Positions 9,922-24,900 of a stretch of 64,000 nt of DNA are shown here, in pieces. The position numbers and the translations under genes are program-made. The DNA is taken from NCBI GenBank assembly GCA_036768485.1, contig JAVLUZ010000840.1, positions 1 to 64,000 on the forward strand. The letters run 5' to 3'. The stretch comes from Mermis nigrescens. Taxonomy: Eukaryota; Nematoda; Enoplea; Mermithida; Mermithidae. Under the pieces are notes generated by a model that searched no databases, was not told the DNA's origin, and saw nothing but the letters and a program-made list of their open reading frames with translations. Within the stretch, counting starts at the first letter, position 1. Each line of letters opens with the position of its first letter.

Positions 9922-12900
9922 CTGGGCGTATATACGCAGGGATATGACGGAAGGATGAAACATTAAATTCACGGGTTGAAGAGAAAAATCCTCTCCGATC
10001 TAACCAGCCTATATGATCTTGGGGGATTTTCTCACTATATCAGCCGCAGACATGCGCAGCATAGGAATTCTAGGGGGAATAACTTTAAAGTGCCTTTTTT
10101 GAGCCTACAAATAGTGGGTATGCGTCAAAAATCGGCGTTTCTGACGGTGCCCTGACGTTCTAGAGCGTAAAAACCCGAAAAAATAATAAAAAAAAGTTGA
10201 ATAAATTGAACAAAGTCTAGTTAAAACATGACTATATGGCGGGAAGCGCCGATAGTTTGACACTTTTGAGCGAGTAGAGTTAAAAAACGCCTAAAAAGCA
10301 CCTTTTCGTCGCACTTTCCGGAAATTTTTGGAAAATTTTAAAAAATCGCGAATTCTGGGGGAGGGTAGAAACAATTTCCGGGGGAGGGGTGAAAACTTTT
10401 ATAAGGGAGGTGAAACCCACCCACCCCCGATCATGTATGATGGGCAGCAGCCAAATTCTGTGGGTCTGGTGGTGTAAAACCGACAAAAATTAAAAAAAAC
10501 ATATCGAAAATTCGCTTCTGGCGGGATTATCGATTTTGGGGAGTCAACCGGATTCTGGTGGGTGTAAACTCCCACGCTCATGCGTGGCTTTCACCCCCCA
10601 GCGCAAGAAATTTTTTATTCCCCAGAATTTCCGCTTATCTAAAAAAATGTAGAAAAGGCGACGTTTAAAGCCATACGATCATGTGATTTAAAAGTGCCAA
10701 ATTACATTCTCATAGTTGGACTAAATTTCGTTAAATTTGCTCGACTGTTTCATATTTTTTCAAAATATTTTTTGCTTTTGTGTTTTAGAACGAAAGAGCA
10801 TCTTAAGAATTGCCCAAAACTGATACTGCTCGACGCATGTATGTGGACTTATCGTTTTTGAGCCCAAAAAAGGCAGTTTAGAAAATTGAATTTCCGTAAA
10901 TTGAAACAGTACGAAAAAAATTAATAAAAAAATGGAAAATGCAAAAAGCACGAAGGAGATTCTATTACGAAGTAAGTAAAAGTTGTCGCCACAAAATTTC
11001 AACGCTTAACAGTCCTCATGTTTTGCCAAGGGATGCCTTGCCACGCCACATACACGTGTTAAAGCAGAGGAAGTCGTCATATACTTTAACACAGCAATGC
11101 TAAACATACGACGACGTCTGTATTATAACACACGCCGAACAATCTTAGAGGATTATAATTATTAATAATAAAAATTAATAATAATAATAGTAATAATAAT
11201 AATAATAATACTAATAATATTAATATTAGTAATAATAATAATATTAGTAGTAATAACAGAAAGTCATCAATATGAAAAAATAAATAAATAAATAAATAAA
11301 AGGTAAATAAATTAGGCATGCTGTTAGTACAAAAGAAATAAAAAGACGCGAGAAATAGTATATACACATGAACATAAAAAGCACACAAAATTATATTATG
11401 AGAAATTACGGGTTTTACGAGACGCAAGAGTTCAAGTAAAACGAGAGACGTAAGCAGGAGTTATACAGAATAAATACACAAAAAAACATGAAACATATAA
11501 ACAGGCGTGAGGCGAGGTCATCAGAGAGGAACTAGGTTGCTAATAATAATAATAATAATAATAGCAACAAAATATTAGTATAGTACCTCACTTAATATAA
11601 CCTTGGCTTAAACTACGTAACGTAATTACAAAAGATCCAAACAATCAATAAATAAATAAAAGCTGAATAAATCCCGCACGTAAATTGAACAAAAAACAAA
11701 TTTCATACATATTTTATAAATAAAAAGCTTATTTTAATCATTAAAAATAAACAAATTTAAAATGAAAAATTATACGAACTGGGAAATTACGTTCAAAATT
11801 GAAAAACGAAAAAAATCAACAAAAAAATAGCGGAAATAGAAGTATAGATTTACCTATCTTCATCCGAACTCATTTCCGAATACGTGCTATCCTTAGCTTT
11901 GCTACGGATTGATAAGTCGTTTCCTTGCTGAAATCGCAATGCGATTTATATAACATATTCCAGCTTATTTCGAAATTAAAAAGTGTTTACACAACCAGTT
12001 AAGCATTAATAATGACATAAATATGGGCTTTGGCTAAAAAAATTTCTGAAAATTTTTCAAATTTTTAAAACTTGGAAATTTTTGAAAAATTAATAATGAT
12101 TAATAATTGAATTATTTAAAAAAATTTCTGAAACCTACATCAAGATCAGGTATGGAAGGGGGCTGAAAACCTCCAAATACCCACCCAATAATGGGTATGT
12201 CTATATATGTAACGACTCAAAATTTTGGGTGGGGATCCCCAACACACATTCCCATAGGGGGGGGGTGAGTGGGGAGTATTAACCCCACCTCGGGGTCCGA
12301 GACTTGAATCACTGTCGGACGATTTTAAGCTATCAAACATTTTCTGCATGATTTTTGGGTACAAGGGCAGCGAAGATATTAAAATTTTTCGGCGCTTCGC
12401 GCCAACTAATACATTTCTGTTTTGTTTACCCATAAAATACCAAGAATGAACTAAGAATGATCTGAAAAGTCAAAATTTTCGATGAATTCTCATATTTTTA
12501 CTTACAAGCGTGACGAAATGGGACAAAAAGTAGTTAAAAATGCAGTTTTTTTACATTAAAACATGCTATATAGAATGTTTTAGCCATTTTTCATATTTGA
12601 CCTGCAAAAAAGGCTAGACTCTAAATTTAGTTGTCCTAAATTTTGGGATTTCACCCCCCCCTGAACTTTCGACCTTGGGAAACTATGATCCCCAGCATAG
12701 GTAGGCAGCACCAAAATTCTGGGGGATTGAAAGATTTTCAAATGTCAAAAGATGGTCTTGAAAATAGTGATATGGCGAAAAACACCATTTGTCAACGTTT
12801 CTCATCGAGCATTATCCATTGACATCAAAAAACTGCACAAAAACAAAAAAATTTCAAAAATTGAATTCTGGGGGTATCTTGTTTCTAGGTAGTATTCGAA

Positions 12901-15900
12901 CTGCTGAGGGGTTGTATATCCCCAACCCCCATGCCCAGGTGTGGTCCCCAGCCGATTTTATGGGGAGGGGGTGGGGGTTAAAAGGCTCTCTATTTTGACT
13001 TAAAAAGGGCAAAAAACCCTAAAAACGGCCAAAAAATCCGATTTTTTTCCAAAAATTGCTGGGAGGGAGTCAAAAATTTTCTGGCTTCTGGGGGATGGGG
13101 AGTACGACAAACTCTGGGTGGGGGATCACTCTGTTACATGTATCGGTATGCCTACATAACACTAAGCAAAAAAATTTCAATCACAGTGAAGCTATGATAC
13201 TACAATCTTACACACTTTGTAAATAGTGCGTAACATATACATGTAGTTGATCGAAATTCTGGGTGGAGGTTCCCGGCCATTTTTAGGAGCGGGAGCCCCG
13301 GAAAAATTTTCACCTCCCCGCAGAAATTTGATCACCCCCAGAATTTACGATTTTTCAGAAGTTCTCGAAAATTTTTTAAAAATTCGTAGAAAAGGTGCTG
13401 CTTTCATGAGCGTTTTCAGCTACATATCTAGTTGCTTAAAAGTTACAAATTTTGGGCGCTTCGCATCATATACTCATGTTTTTACTATATATATTTTATT
13501 CAATTCGCTTCACTTTTTGAATTTTTTTTTGTTGAAATTTTTCAATGTTTTCATGCTCTAGAAATATAGAGCACCGTCAGAAACGGCTAAAAACGATGTT
13601 TTTAACGCGTACATACCATTTTAAGGCCCAAAAAGGCACTTCAAAATCTCACCCTTCGTCCAAATTCCCATGCTGTGCATGTACAGTTCTCGTTACGAAA
13701 ATTTGAACAATAAAGAACCGATTGAGTTTATTTAGGAACGCTTTCGCACAACCTAATCGCCGGAGACCTAAAGTGTATCCTGATATGCTTTACTTGAAGA
13801 AAACCCGACCTAAACGCTTAGGTCAGACGGTTTGTGACTCAGCGCGCATCCTTAAATAGACACATGATAGAACGCTTATGCGCATTGTTATATACACAAT
13901 ATCATATGCAAATGAATCGCACGAGTATAATGGATATTAATACGCTCTACGCGCGCTGAGTTGTACACACACCTGGGCGTAGGGGGTTTAAGGGGTATGG
14001 ACCCTCCAGAAACGAAAACAACCCCCAGAAATTGGAATACCCCTCCCACAGAATTCCAGTTTTGAAATTTTTTCGCAATTTTTTGATGCCAATGAATAGT
14101 GCTCGATGATAAACATTGAAACATGGTGTTTTTTCGCCATACCACAATTTTTACGGCCATTTTTAGACCTCCCCCAGAATCTTTGTTACGCCCACCTATG
14201 GTCGTACAGGTCCCAACTAGGCATTAAGGTCGCATTTTCGTAAAACTGACCAGCGCTTCGCGCTGTTAGGGTCGCGTTTCCTTAAAATAAAGCATGTCGG
14301 GATACGCTTTAGATCTCCGACGATTAGATAGTGAAAAAGCATTCCTAAATAAACTCAATTGGTTCCTAATTGTTCAAATTTCGTGGCGAGCACTGTATGG
14401 TAAGCGACCTCCGATTTTTGGCGAGAAACACGTAAGAAGGGCCAAAAAATCTAAAGAGAGGGGATCCCCGTCCTACCTGTTACATACATGATACGTAAAC
14501 TTACTTCGATAGGATTAACTATGATGGTCATTCCGGCGTCGTCCCACGTCAAATCGTTGCCACCAGCGCCGCAAGATAAGAGGCCGGCGCACGTTCCGGC
14601 GCCGGAACGTGTTGGTGTCGCGGCGGCGGCGGCGCCGTCGCCGCCATCGTCGATGGACGAAAATCGTCGCTGCCGACGCTGCTTGGCCAAGCGGCGCCGC
14701 GTCGCGCGCATTTTCAACGCGCCCACGGCCAGCAATATGACCAAGAAACAGACGCAAATCACCATCACGACGGCTAACGTACCACCTATGGCGCGAGTTT
14801 AAAGTGAGTGTAAAGTCGGGAAAAAAACAATACAAATCAAAATGCACTTCCGAAAAAAGAAATACTCTTTACAAAACCAAAAATCTATATAAGGCGTGGG
14901 TTTGTTTGAAATAAAAATATGGGTTCTCTTTAGGTTACATTTATTCTTAAGCCTTAAATTCGTCCTATACCTGATATCCCAACCATTCTTCATAAACCAT
15001 ATGCAAAGCCCAGGTTGGGTAATTTAAACGTTGAAAAATGGTGTTTTTATCGCCATATCGCCATTTTTAAGGCCATTCTTTGACCTTTGAAAAATCTTGC
15101 ACCCCAGAATTTTCTTGCTGCCCACGTATGACTGTAGCCGACTGGTCCACCAGGCGCGGCAAACTTTTTTTAAATTTGTAATACCCAGAAGGGCCTAGAA
15201 TAAAATAATCATCAAATCCCAGTCGAACTGCTACGTTTCGCGATCACAGTAGCTTTTCGCACTTTTCTAAAATGCCCCCTTGGACGAAAAAACCAGCCCC
15301 AATGAAATTAATGGCTTAGATCGCGTCCCCATAGAGTAGAATAAATGCCATCAAAGTATGAATCGCACTGATGTTGAGATACGGGTGGGTTTTTTAGAAA
15401 CCGATTTTGAATGGATTTTTTACAGGCCACACGACCACACCTAGGCGTGGGGTGGTTGGGGGTATGCACCCCGAGAAACCAAAATACCCCCCCCAGAATT
15501 CAATTTTTAAAATTTTTTGTTTTTTTCGCAATTTTTTTATGCCAATGGATAGTGCTCGATGAGAAACGTTGAAAAATGGTGTTTTTTCGCCATATCATTA
15601 TTTTTAAGGCCATTTTTTGACCTTTGAAGAATCTTGCACCACCCCCCCAGAATTTTGGTGCTGCCCACGTATGCACACGACTGTAATGTGTGGATGAAAG
15701 CAAACAACAAATATGAATGAAAATGAGAAAAAACTCTTATCTCTAGACACCCATCTTACTGATTTTCTTTGTAACGTTTGAAAATTAATAAAAATATTCA
15801 AAAAAATTCTCAAATATTCGAAAATACCCTTTTCTAATTATAAAAAATAAAAATACCAGGTCCGGCCTGCAAAGCGGGCGAAAATGGCTCGTATGCCATT

Positions 15901-18900
15901 GATTCGAGTTTAGGCTCGGTCGACAGTACGCCCAATTTTTTCGCGCTATTACTGTAGCTCGGCGGCGAATCGGCCGACATCATTTCGGAAGGCGGGGCGA
16001 CGAGCGGCTTCTTTTTGGCCACGACGCGATGAGGGGCCGAAATGGGCACCAATTGAATCTGCTCTCCTTTCGCTTGGCCCGTAGAAGGGGTCGCGGTCGT
16101 TTTTTTCATATCAATTTTCAACTGAAAAGCACGAAAAATGAAGGTTTCCTATTATTTATTAAATTGCTTTAAGTTGTTTAAATAAGACAAGTAGAGCGTC
16201 TTACATTTTTATGAACAGGAACGTAGCTGGCCCTCCTATTTTGGGAAGCAACACCAATTTGGGGGGGGGTCTAAGCCAAAAAAAGCACAAAATAACGTGT
16301 AAAAAGTTCTTTTTTCCGGATTTTCCTGAATTTTTTTTGGGGGGGGTCCGGACCCCCCATTCCCCCACAGCTACGTGCCTGTTTATAAATAGAAAATGTC
16401 GTAAGATATACTTAAAATATTATTTTTATAATAGAGACTGAGTGGTGTAGAGCTGTCTTAAATTTTTTAGCGATCACGCCATAGGTTTGCGGCACCAAAA
16501 TTCTGGGAGGAGGGGGTGTTACATTTATCGAAAGGTCAAAAAATGGCCTTAAAAATGGTGGTATGGGGAAAGACACCATTTTTCAACGTTTCTCATCGAG
16601 TATTATCCATGGGCATTGAAAATTGCGGGAAAAAAACAGAAAAATTTTCAAAAATTGAATTCTGGGGTTTTTTACTTTCTGGGAAGTTTGGTTTCTCGGG
16701 GGTGCATACCACCAAACCCCCCACGCCCAGGTGTGGATCACGCACGAGCGTATAATCAACCCCAACCTGAATCTGACCACACTTACGTTCATTAATGTAA
16801 CGAGCGGAATGGGGATCGAGAACTCAAAGATAGGCGTCCCCTATCCCGGAAGAGTTAGAAAATTTTTGACCCCTCCATCTTTTGGCAGAAAGCGTTGTTT
16901 ACCATTTTGGAATGCTTTTCTGCAATTTTCAATCAACGCCCCTGAAATTGATCGGTGACCACCCTTGCAAAATTATGAGCCGTTCGCGACGTACATGTTG
17001 ACCTTACTCGAAGCCACAATGGCGGATTTAAAATTCTTGAAGAGATAAAAAGCGTAGGTGGGCAGCACCAATATTCTGGGTGGGTGGGGGTGCAAGATGC
17101 TTCAAAAGTCAAAAATGGTCTTAAAAATGGTGGTATGGCGAAAAAACACCATTTCGCAGCGTTTTCTCATCGAGCACTATCCATTGGCATCAACAAATTG
17201 CGTTAAAAAATTTTCAAAAATCGAATTCCCTAGGGGTGGCGTTATTTTTTCTACGTGGGCGTGGGGGTTTTTGGGGGTATGCACCCTAGCACCAATGCGC
17301 CCTAATTCAATTTTTGAAACTGTTATATTTTCTGGCGCTCGACGCCAGCTGGATAGTGTTCGATGGAAAGGTTGACCGAAGTGCCTTCTCGGCATACCAC
17401 CCGTGGCTCGGCATTGCCCACCTGTGGCACCTCCCCAGAAGCCAACATGCCCCCAAAATTCAATTTTTGGAAATTTTATCGTTATTTTCGCAATTTTCGA
17501 TGCCAATGGTTAGTGCTCGACGAGAAACATTGTTAAATGCATGTTCTTTCGACATACCACAATGTGTGATAAGGTCATTATTTCGACCTTTCTAAAAATC
17601 TTGCACCCCCAGAATTCGACTGCCGTATCACACTATGTATATATAATTTGGTTTCTAAGCGGATGAGTATTTGGCCTTCTGGGGTGCATACCCCCTCCAA
17701 GATAACGTGTAGGTGATAAGCGCGCTTACGCCAATTTTTCTCGAAAGTTAGAAATCGGTCGACTACTTAGGTATATACAATGTACATATAACAAACAAGG
17801 GGACGAAGCAACCCCAACCCCATTCAGAACTTTTTACATCCTCCTTTTTAGCGAAAAAAACTTGCGTACAAACTCTTCAAAATACTGTTTTCCTGCCATT
17901 TTATATTCTCTACTTTCGTGATACACCATTTGAAATGCAATATTTATCTAAAAATTTAAAAAATTTCGGCAATTTTATAAAAAATTGCTTATTTTTCCAA
18001 TTTTAAAAGATGTTATGCATATACCTATACGGATACTTTAGTTTAAAACCAGTTCAACCGCAACAAAAATAAAAAAATTAAATAAAATCAAATAAAAAAT
18101 TAGTCATGACCGTAAATTGAAATAATTTGGTCCCCGAAAATCTATCAACATGTTGTAAAAACAATGACCCCAGTAGTTTTTGTACCAAACCGACCATACA
18201 CACATACAGTGGTCGCCATGAAAGATGACGCGCCATGACCCTCAGAATTATAATGGATGGTGCGTCGCGAGCGCCGCGTTCTCCATCATGCGCCATCATC
18301 TCTTTTTCTATTCAGCGCTATATTAACCTCCATCATCCCGTTAATCTGGCGATGCGGACGGCGCAATTTAGCTATAGCTAAATTGCGCACTCGCATCGCC
18401 ATGCGGGATGATAGAGGTTAATGGCGCTAAATAGAAAAAGAGATGATGGCGCATGATGGCGTAACGCCGCGCTCACGACGCACATCCATTATAATTCTGA
18501 GGGTGATGGCCGTCATCTTGCATGGCGACCACTGTAAATCTTTACCGAATTGTAAGAACAATTGATACCTAAATTAATTTTTAAGATTTGTTTGACGTTT
18601 TGCTGTCATAAAATTAATCATAGTGTAAAATAAAATGCACAAGCCTTAATGATTTTCAAGTATTAATTCAATAATAAAAGTCAATTTATAAATAATACTG
18701 ATAATTCAATGATACAGCAAAAGAGTTAATAAACAATTATCAGCGCAATCAGTCATTCGTAACTCAGAATTATGTATCTACTAATTTGCGATAGAAGCTT
18801 TGTTAGTACTACTTTTTATTTTTGTTTGTGATTTCATCTATTATTCTTATTTTTTCTTTACAATTTCAAATCAAATCATACTGTAACATCGAATCTGTTG

Positions 18901-21900
18901 CTTTCCAACTTTCCGCCGTACATCGAGCAAAATACGGTGAAAACTCGTTCGGGAAATTCTTCCGGCCTGCTATTGAAATAATGAACTTGTTGTAAAATTT
19001 TCTCGAAATCCTTGTAATTAGCTCGTCCTAAAACGCATTTGTTTAAACAAATGTACTCACAAAACTGAGGTTTTGAATACACGGAACATTATCCATAAAT
19101 GTAACGGCTCGAAATTGGGTGGAGGAGTCCCGGCCACTTTTAAGGTGCCGGAAAAGCACTTTTTTATATTCGGCAAAGATTTTTCCCGATGTACAAAGAC
19201 TTTTCGGGACCGTCTTTGTACATGTACAAAGATTTTTGGGAGGACAAAAATTGCAAAAAAGGACTGAAATTCGAATAAATTTTCGGCGCTTCGCGCCGAA
19301 TAGTAATTGTGTTCTATTTATCTTTATAATGGCAGAAATTGCATTTCAAAAGAAAAATGTCAACTTTTTCGGCGCTTTGCGCCGTTTTAAGACGATTCTT
19401 AGTGATTTTTGCCTTTAGAGACCCAGAAATTAGCTAAAATACACCACCAAAAGTCGAACAACTCTGTTTTTACAACACTAAAATCGCTACTGTACTATAT
19501 TTTGAGCAAAAATTTGTGTGTACAAAATGTACAAAGATTTTTGGGAAGACAAAAACTGTAAAAAGGTGTGAAATTCCCTAAGTCCTACAGATGTTTAAAA
19601 TGGCAGAATTTGCATTTAAAATGGAAAAATGTCAAATTATTCGTCGCTTCGCGCCGTTTGGAGACAGTATTTAGTAATTTTTGGCATCAGAAACTCAGAA
19701 ATCAGCTAAAATACACTACCCAAGATCGAAAACCGTGTTTTACCACACTAAAATCGCTACCGTACTGTACTATTTTATAGTACACAAACATTTGCATGTA
19801 CAAAATGCATAAAGACTTTTGGGGACCATCTTTGTACGTGTACAAACGGACCTTGTACAAAAAAACACTGAGGGGAAGGGGGATAAATGACCTCCAATTT
19901 TGGGCGAAAACGGCCAAAAAACGCCTAAAACGGTCAAAACATTCAATTTTTTTCAAAAATCGGGAGAGGGGGTCAAAAATTGCCTAGCTTTGGGAGATGG
20001 GATAGGGGACGGCCGACTTTGGGTGGGGGGATCCCCATTCTCTATTCATGTATGACATTATGAATGCATAACGCTACATTCTGATCCGATTGTTGTTTAC
20101 ATTTCAAATTCAATAAATATAAATATCAGAGTCTACTGTCTATTATCGAGCTTTGCAAGGGCACTGACGCGCGTGTCGCTCATTTAAATAACTGCAGCAA
20201 TTACGATGTGTAAACTGTAGGTGACGAATTGTACGTCATGCACGAAATTAAAAAACAAATTATATCACAGATTCAAGATGATTGGCCACAGACGATTTAC
20301 ACACCAGCCGTGATTGTGAATAAACGAATAAAAAAACCCGCCGCAATAGTTAAAACGAATAAAACGGCAAAAATTTCATGAGAAAAATATCCAAATTCCG
20401 AAAAACACAAAAAAACCAATTCAGGGCCCTTCACAGCATCGCTTAATAACATTAAATGACATAAGTTTAATTTATTGATTAAATAAATTGAATAATCAAT
20501 TAAAGAATCAAATAAGACTGAACTTAGATACCATCATCAGAACGTACATATATCGCCATGAGACTGATCATAAAAACAAACTTCTTACGGGATTTTATTT
20601 TGGGAATCATCAGCCTGGACTGAAAGTTGAAGACAAAAATACATGTGTAGAAATGATTCCGATCGGTCCATAATTCCGGAGGTAAAAAGCATATATAATT
20701 GCACATACACCCGGGCGTGGGGATTCGGGGTATGCACTCCCCCCCGAAAACAAAATACCCCCAGAAACCAAAATACCCCCAGAAACCAAAATACCCCACA
20801 GAATTCAATTTTTGAATTTTTTTGTTTTTTTCCGCAATTTTTAGAAGCCAATGGATAGTGTTCAATGAGAAACGTTGAAAAATGATATTTTCCGCCATAC
20901 CATCATTTTTAAGGCCATTTTTGGATCTTTGAAAAGCTCTTGCAGCCCCCCCAGAATTTTGGTGCCGCCCAACTATGATTGCACAGCGTGGCTGATCTGA
21001 TAAGGGGTCAGTCATGATTCACTAATGCACCATGATCAGGTCGGGCGGCGGTCAAATATCGAACTTTTTGGGCCAGAATGATGCCAAAAACAGGTATGAA
21101 TCCTAAAATAGCATCAAAAGTATGTAACAAAGAGTTTCTGGTCAATTCTGAGCACTCTCGAAACAACTTTTTTCGTTTTCACCGTTTGTAGCCATCATTT
21201 TGCCTCTTTTTTCTCAGAAAGTTTGCCATTTTTCCATTCTTTTCTTTCTTCTCCCAGCCCCCCGGGAGACTTAGATTTTTTACTTACCAATTTTTGAAAA
21301 AAAACTCGCTTTTTAGACAATTTTAGGCGTTTTCTTGCTTGCCATTTTCGACCAAAAAAATAGGCCAATTGATTACTCAACCAATACGCCAAAAATAGTC
21401 CGCGCCAAAATTAAGGATCATTTTGAGCGGGTGTTTAGCACGAAATTTTCGAAAGTGTAAAATTTCGGCTACACTATTTTCCGACGTTTCTCAAGTCGAG
21501 GACTATCCAATGGCACCAAAAAATCGCTAAATTAGAGAAAATCCTCAGGATCCGCCACTGGTCCGCATCCTAAATTCTGGGGAGGGTCATTAAACCACCC
21601 AAGGGCGTGGGGGGTCTGTAGGGAAGAGGGTCTAAACCATCCATGATCATGGGAGTTTTCAAACCCCAGAAATTTTTCAGTCTCCTCTCGAGGATTCGCG
21701 ATTTTCCAAGTTTTCCGGAATTTTACGTATAAAAAGTCGTAGAATAGTTGGTTTAAGCGTTTTGAACTATGAATTAATTCTCTAACCTTCGCGCCACGTA
21801 CTGAATTTTTGACTATATTCTGTTCAATTTGTTAGAAATTTTTTGAAATTTTATCATTTTTTCCATGTTCTAGAAGAATAGAAAGCATCGTCAGGAACGC

Positions 21901-24900
21901 CGAAAAACGATGTTTTTGTCACTTAAGGACCATTTTTGAGCTTAAGAGAGGCGCTCCAAAAATTTCAACCCCCGGAATTCTTACATATGCTACGCATGTC
22001 CGGCTTGAACCCCTGCGAATCCGGCGGACCCCCCAAATCGATAGACCCCAGAATTGAATTTTCGGAGTTATTTTCTGCGATTTCGCCCCATCGGACCCCC
22101 TCCAGAATTTAGCTGCTGACCATATATGTTCATTACTATAGTTAGGGGAGCGTTGCATGATTAGACCCATCGTCCCAAACTCCAAGAAAGAATCAATCAA
22201 CATCCTCACCAAAAGTGGGCGGCACCAAAGTTCTGGGGGGGTGCAAGATTTTTTTCAAAGGTCAAAAATGACCTTGAAAATAATGGTATGGCGAAAAAAA
22301 ATTTCAGAAATTGGATTCTGGGGAAAGGGTATTTTAATTTCTGAGGGGGTGCATACCCCAAACCCCCACGTTCGGGTATTATCCTCCACTACAATTTAAA
22401 ATATGTAATAACGCACCTTTAAATAATAGACCATCGTTCACGTGTTCGAAATCTAAATCCGGCAAACGGGCTATTAGGTTCGAGGGCGAGCTGAAAAATT
22501 CGCGCGATTTGTCCATATGCGGTTCGCTGATTATTTTACAGTAATCCAATTCGCGGTGCTGCGTTTTGCTATCTAAAGCAGAATTGGGCATAAAACCAAT
22601 TGTACGTAATGCAAATGGAAATAAATTGTGCGTAATGTATGTAATGAATAGATAATAAACGACTAGATAATAAATAAATAAGTAAATACATAAATATGTA
22701 AATAAATAAATAAATAAATAAAAAATAATAAGAATTCACAATAAAATCGCATAGTCCAAAAACTTGAAAAAGCCTTTTTTAGGCAACTTTAGGCAATTTT
22801 CATTCTACAATACCGTAATATTCTGAGCTGTCTCGAAACCACGATAGCTGATACCGCAGGTTAGGAAATTGTTTCATACAAGAGGCTTCTTCGCGAGGAA
22901 AAGTTGCTACTATATAATTTTGCGTTTCTTATCTGAAAAACATACTGTTTCAACTGTTTTCAAGTAAAAATTGTGCATTTAGAGAGTTTGGGTTTTCACC
23001 CTAAGAAGTGGCGTTAAGTATCTTATTGCTCAAGAACGTCAAATTTTCGGCGCTTGGCTCCATACACTCGTTTTTGACTATATTTACTTCAATTCATTCG
23101 AATTTTTGTTGTTATTTTCCCGAAATTTTTCACGTTTACGCGTTTTAGAAAGATAGAGCAGCGTCAATATAACCAGAAAAGGATTTTTTCACGCGCGTCC
23201 ACCAGACATGCACAGCTTGGGAACGGAATTTTTAAACAGGGTGGTGTAACGTGGCAACCTGCCAACCACGTTACTCAGTGAGCAAAATTTTACCCGCATC
23301 GGTTTCCCGGATCTTCCGCTTTAACACGCGTGTGTAGTACTAACCGACTACTCGGGCTCTTGCTCACTTCTGCGCATTATATTCATTAAGAATGTTTCAC
23401 AACAACATCAACCCCACGGGTTTAACACCAAAATATACTATTTCTATTGATCCGTAGCTTCCCTGCTACAGTGGGATGGCGGGGAGGTGTTAAATTTAAA
23501 AATGCCCTGTTCGGGCTCAAAAACGGTAGATACACGTCCAAAAGCATAATTTTCGGCATTTATGACGATGCTTTACCTTTCTAAAAGGTAAACGGGCCAA
23601 ACAATGAAAAGATACCGAAGAAAATAGGACAAATTTGACAAAAGATAGTCGAAAAATAAATAAATGGCGCGATGTGCCGAAAGATAAAATTTTTGAAACA
23701 AAATAACGCTAAAAACACTTAAATCAGGACGTTTTGTGCGAGTTTTTCTGATTCGGGAAATCACGAATCCTGTGGAGGGTTTATTTTTTAAGAAGTGTAG
23801 AATAAATTTTAATAATAATTTTTAATTATAAAATTCATTATTATTTGAAAATATTTTTGCGCCGGTGAGGATGGTTAAAAGCCTCAAAGCCCAAGATCAT
23901 CAATGCCCTCCACCAGGCCCGTATCCAGGATTTTATTTCGGGGGGCCGAAAATTTTTGAGGCCAGATATCTCGAGAACCATTAGGATAGGCGAAAATAAA
24001 GGTAGTTTTGAGCGTATCTCGGCGAGCTCTATACGATGGTAAAGGAAAATTTCAAAAAAATTGAGAATTTTTCACTCCATTTCATATTGATGTACAGCAA
24101 ATTTATCATTTAAGCTGATTTCTCATCACTTAATCAACGAGTTAATTCTTATCTCTTATGAATACGGCGCGAAGCGCCGGAAAAATTTCATGTTTCCTAT
24201 GTCATAACTCAAATTTGAGCTGTTTTGAGTGAGCTATGTAGAAGGCAAAAACTATAGCTAAACAATGAATCCGGCGCACAGCGCTAGAAAAAATTGACAT
24301 GCTCTCTATGTCTAACTCAAATTTGAGCGATTTTTAGCGGTTTAGAAGACAAAACTATACATAAACAATAAATCCGGCGCGAAGCGCCGGAAAATTTCGA
24401 GTTTACTAGCTCAAAAGTACGCTAAAAACCTGTTTTGACGGTGTTTCAGACGCACTGCGCCGATTTTTCATTTTTCCCTTTGGGGAACCCTTGGGAGAAA
24501 CAAAATTTTTTTCCATTTCGGGAGGGGGCAGGCCCCCGCCTCCCTGGATACGGCCCTGCTCTCCACCATACATGTATACCATACCTGGGCAATAGCCGAA
24601 TCTTCAGTCCGTCCAACTATGGGCTCTCAAAGGTTGGTTGGTCCCTAGTTGGGCTGAAAATGGCTTAAAAATACAATTTTCTTTGATTTTCCACTGTATT
24701 CTCACATTTTTTTCGAAATCAGTCCATCCAAATGAAGCCTTCAGACCGTCCAGCTTTTGTGTCAGCCCGTTCCATGGACGGGCTGGGAGAATATTGCCCA
24801 GGTGTTCATGTAACTGCTCAAAATTTAGGGTGGGGGCCTACGGCCATTTTTAGAAGGGGGTGGGGGTAAATGACCTCCAATTTTCGGCCGAAAATGGCCA

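Larger units (their letters stand above)
12210..13135 (+). repeat. family G host repeat split by two later insertions
   Basis: The left part (12210-12242, GTAACGACTCAAAATTTTGG) and right part (12952-13135, ending GGGTGGGGGATC) together make one family G copy like 24808-25052. Two other elements sit between them, a family D copy (12243-12687) and a family A copy (12696-12943). Confidence 0.7.

Noticed and set aside
9770..9958. Plus-strand arginine-rich frame
   Set aside because: Antisense shadow of calsyntenin exon 19.
14488..14847. Long frames on both strands in other phases
   Set aside because: Shadows of the GC-rich calsyntenin transmembrane exon.
19061..19075. CAG acceptor upstream for exon 15
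   Set aside because: It would place a stop in frame with exon 14; the TTTTAG acceptor at 19028 keeps phase and matches homologues.
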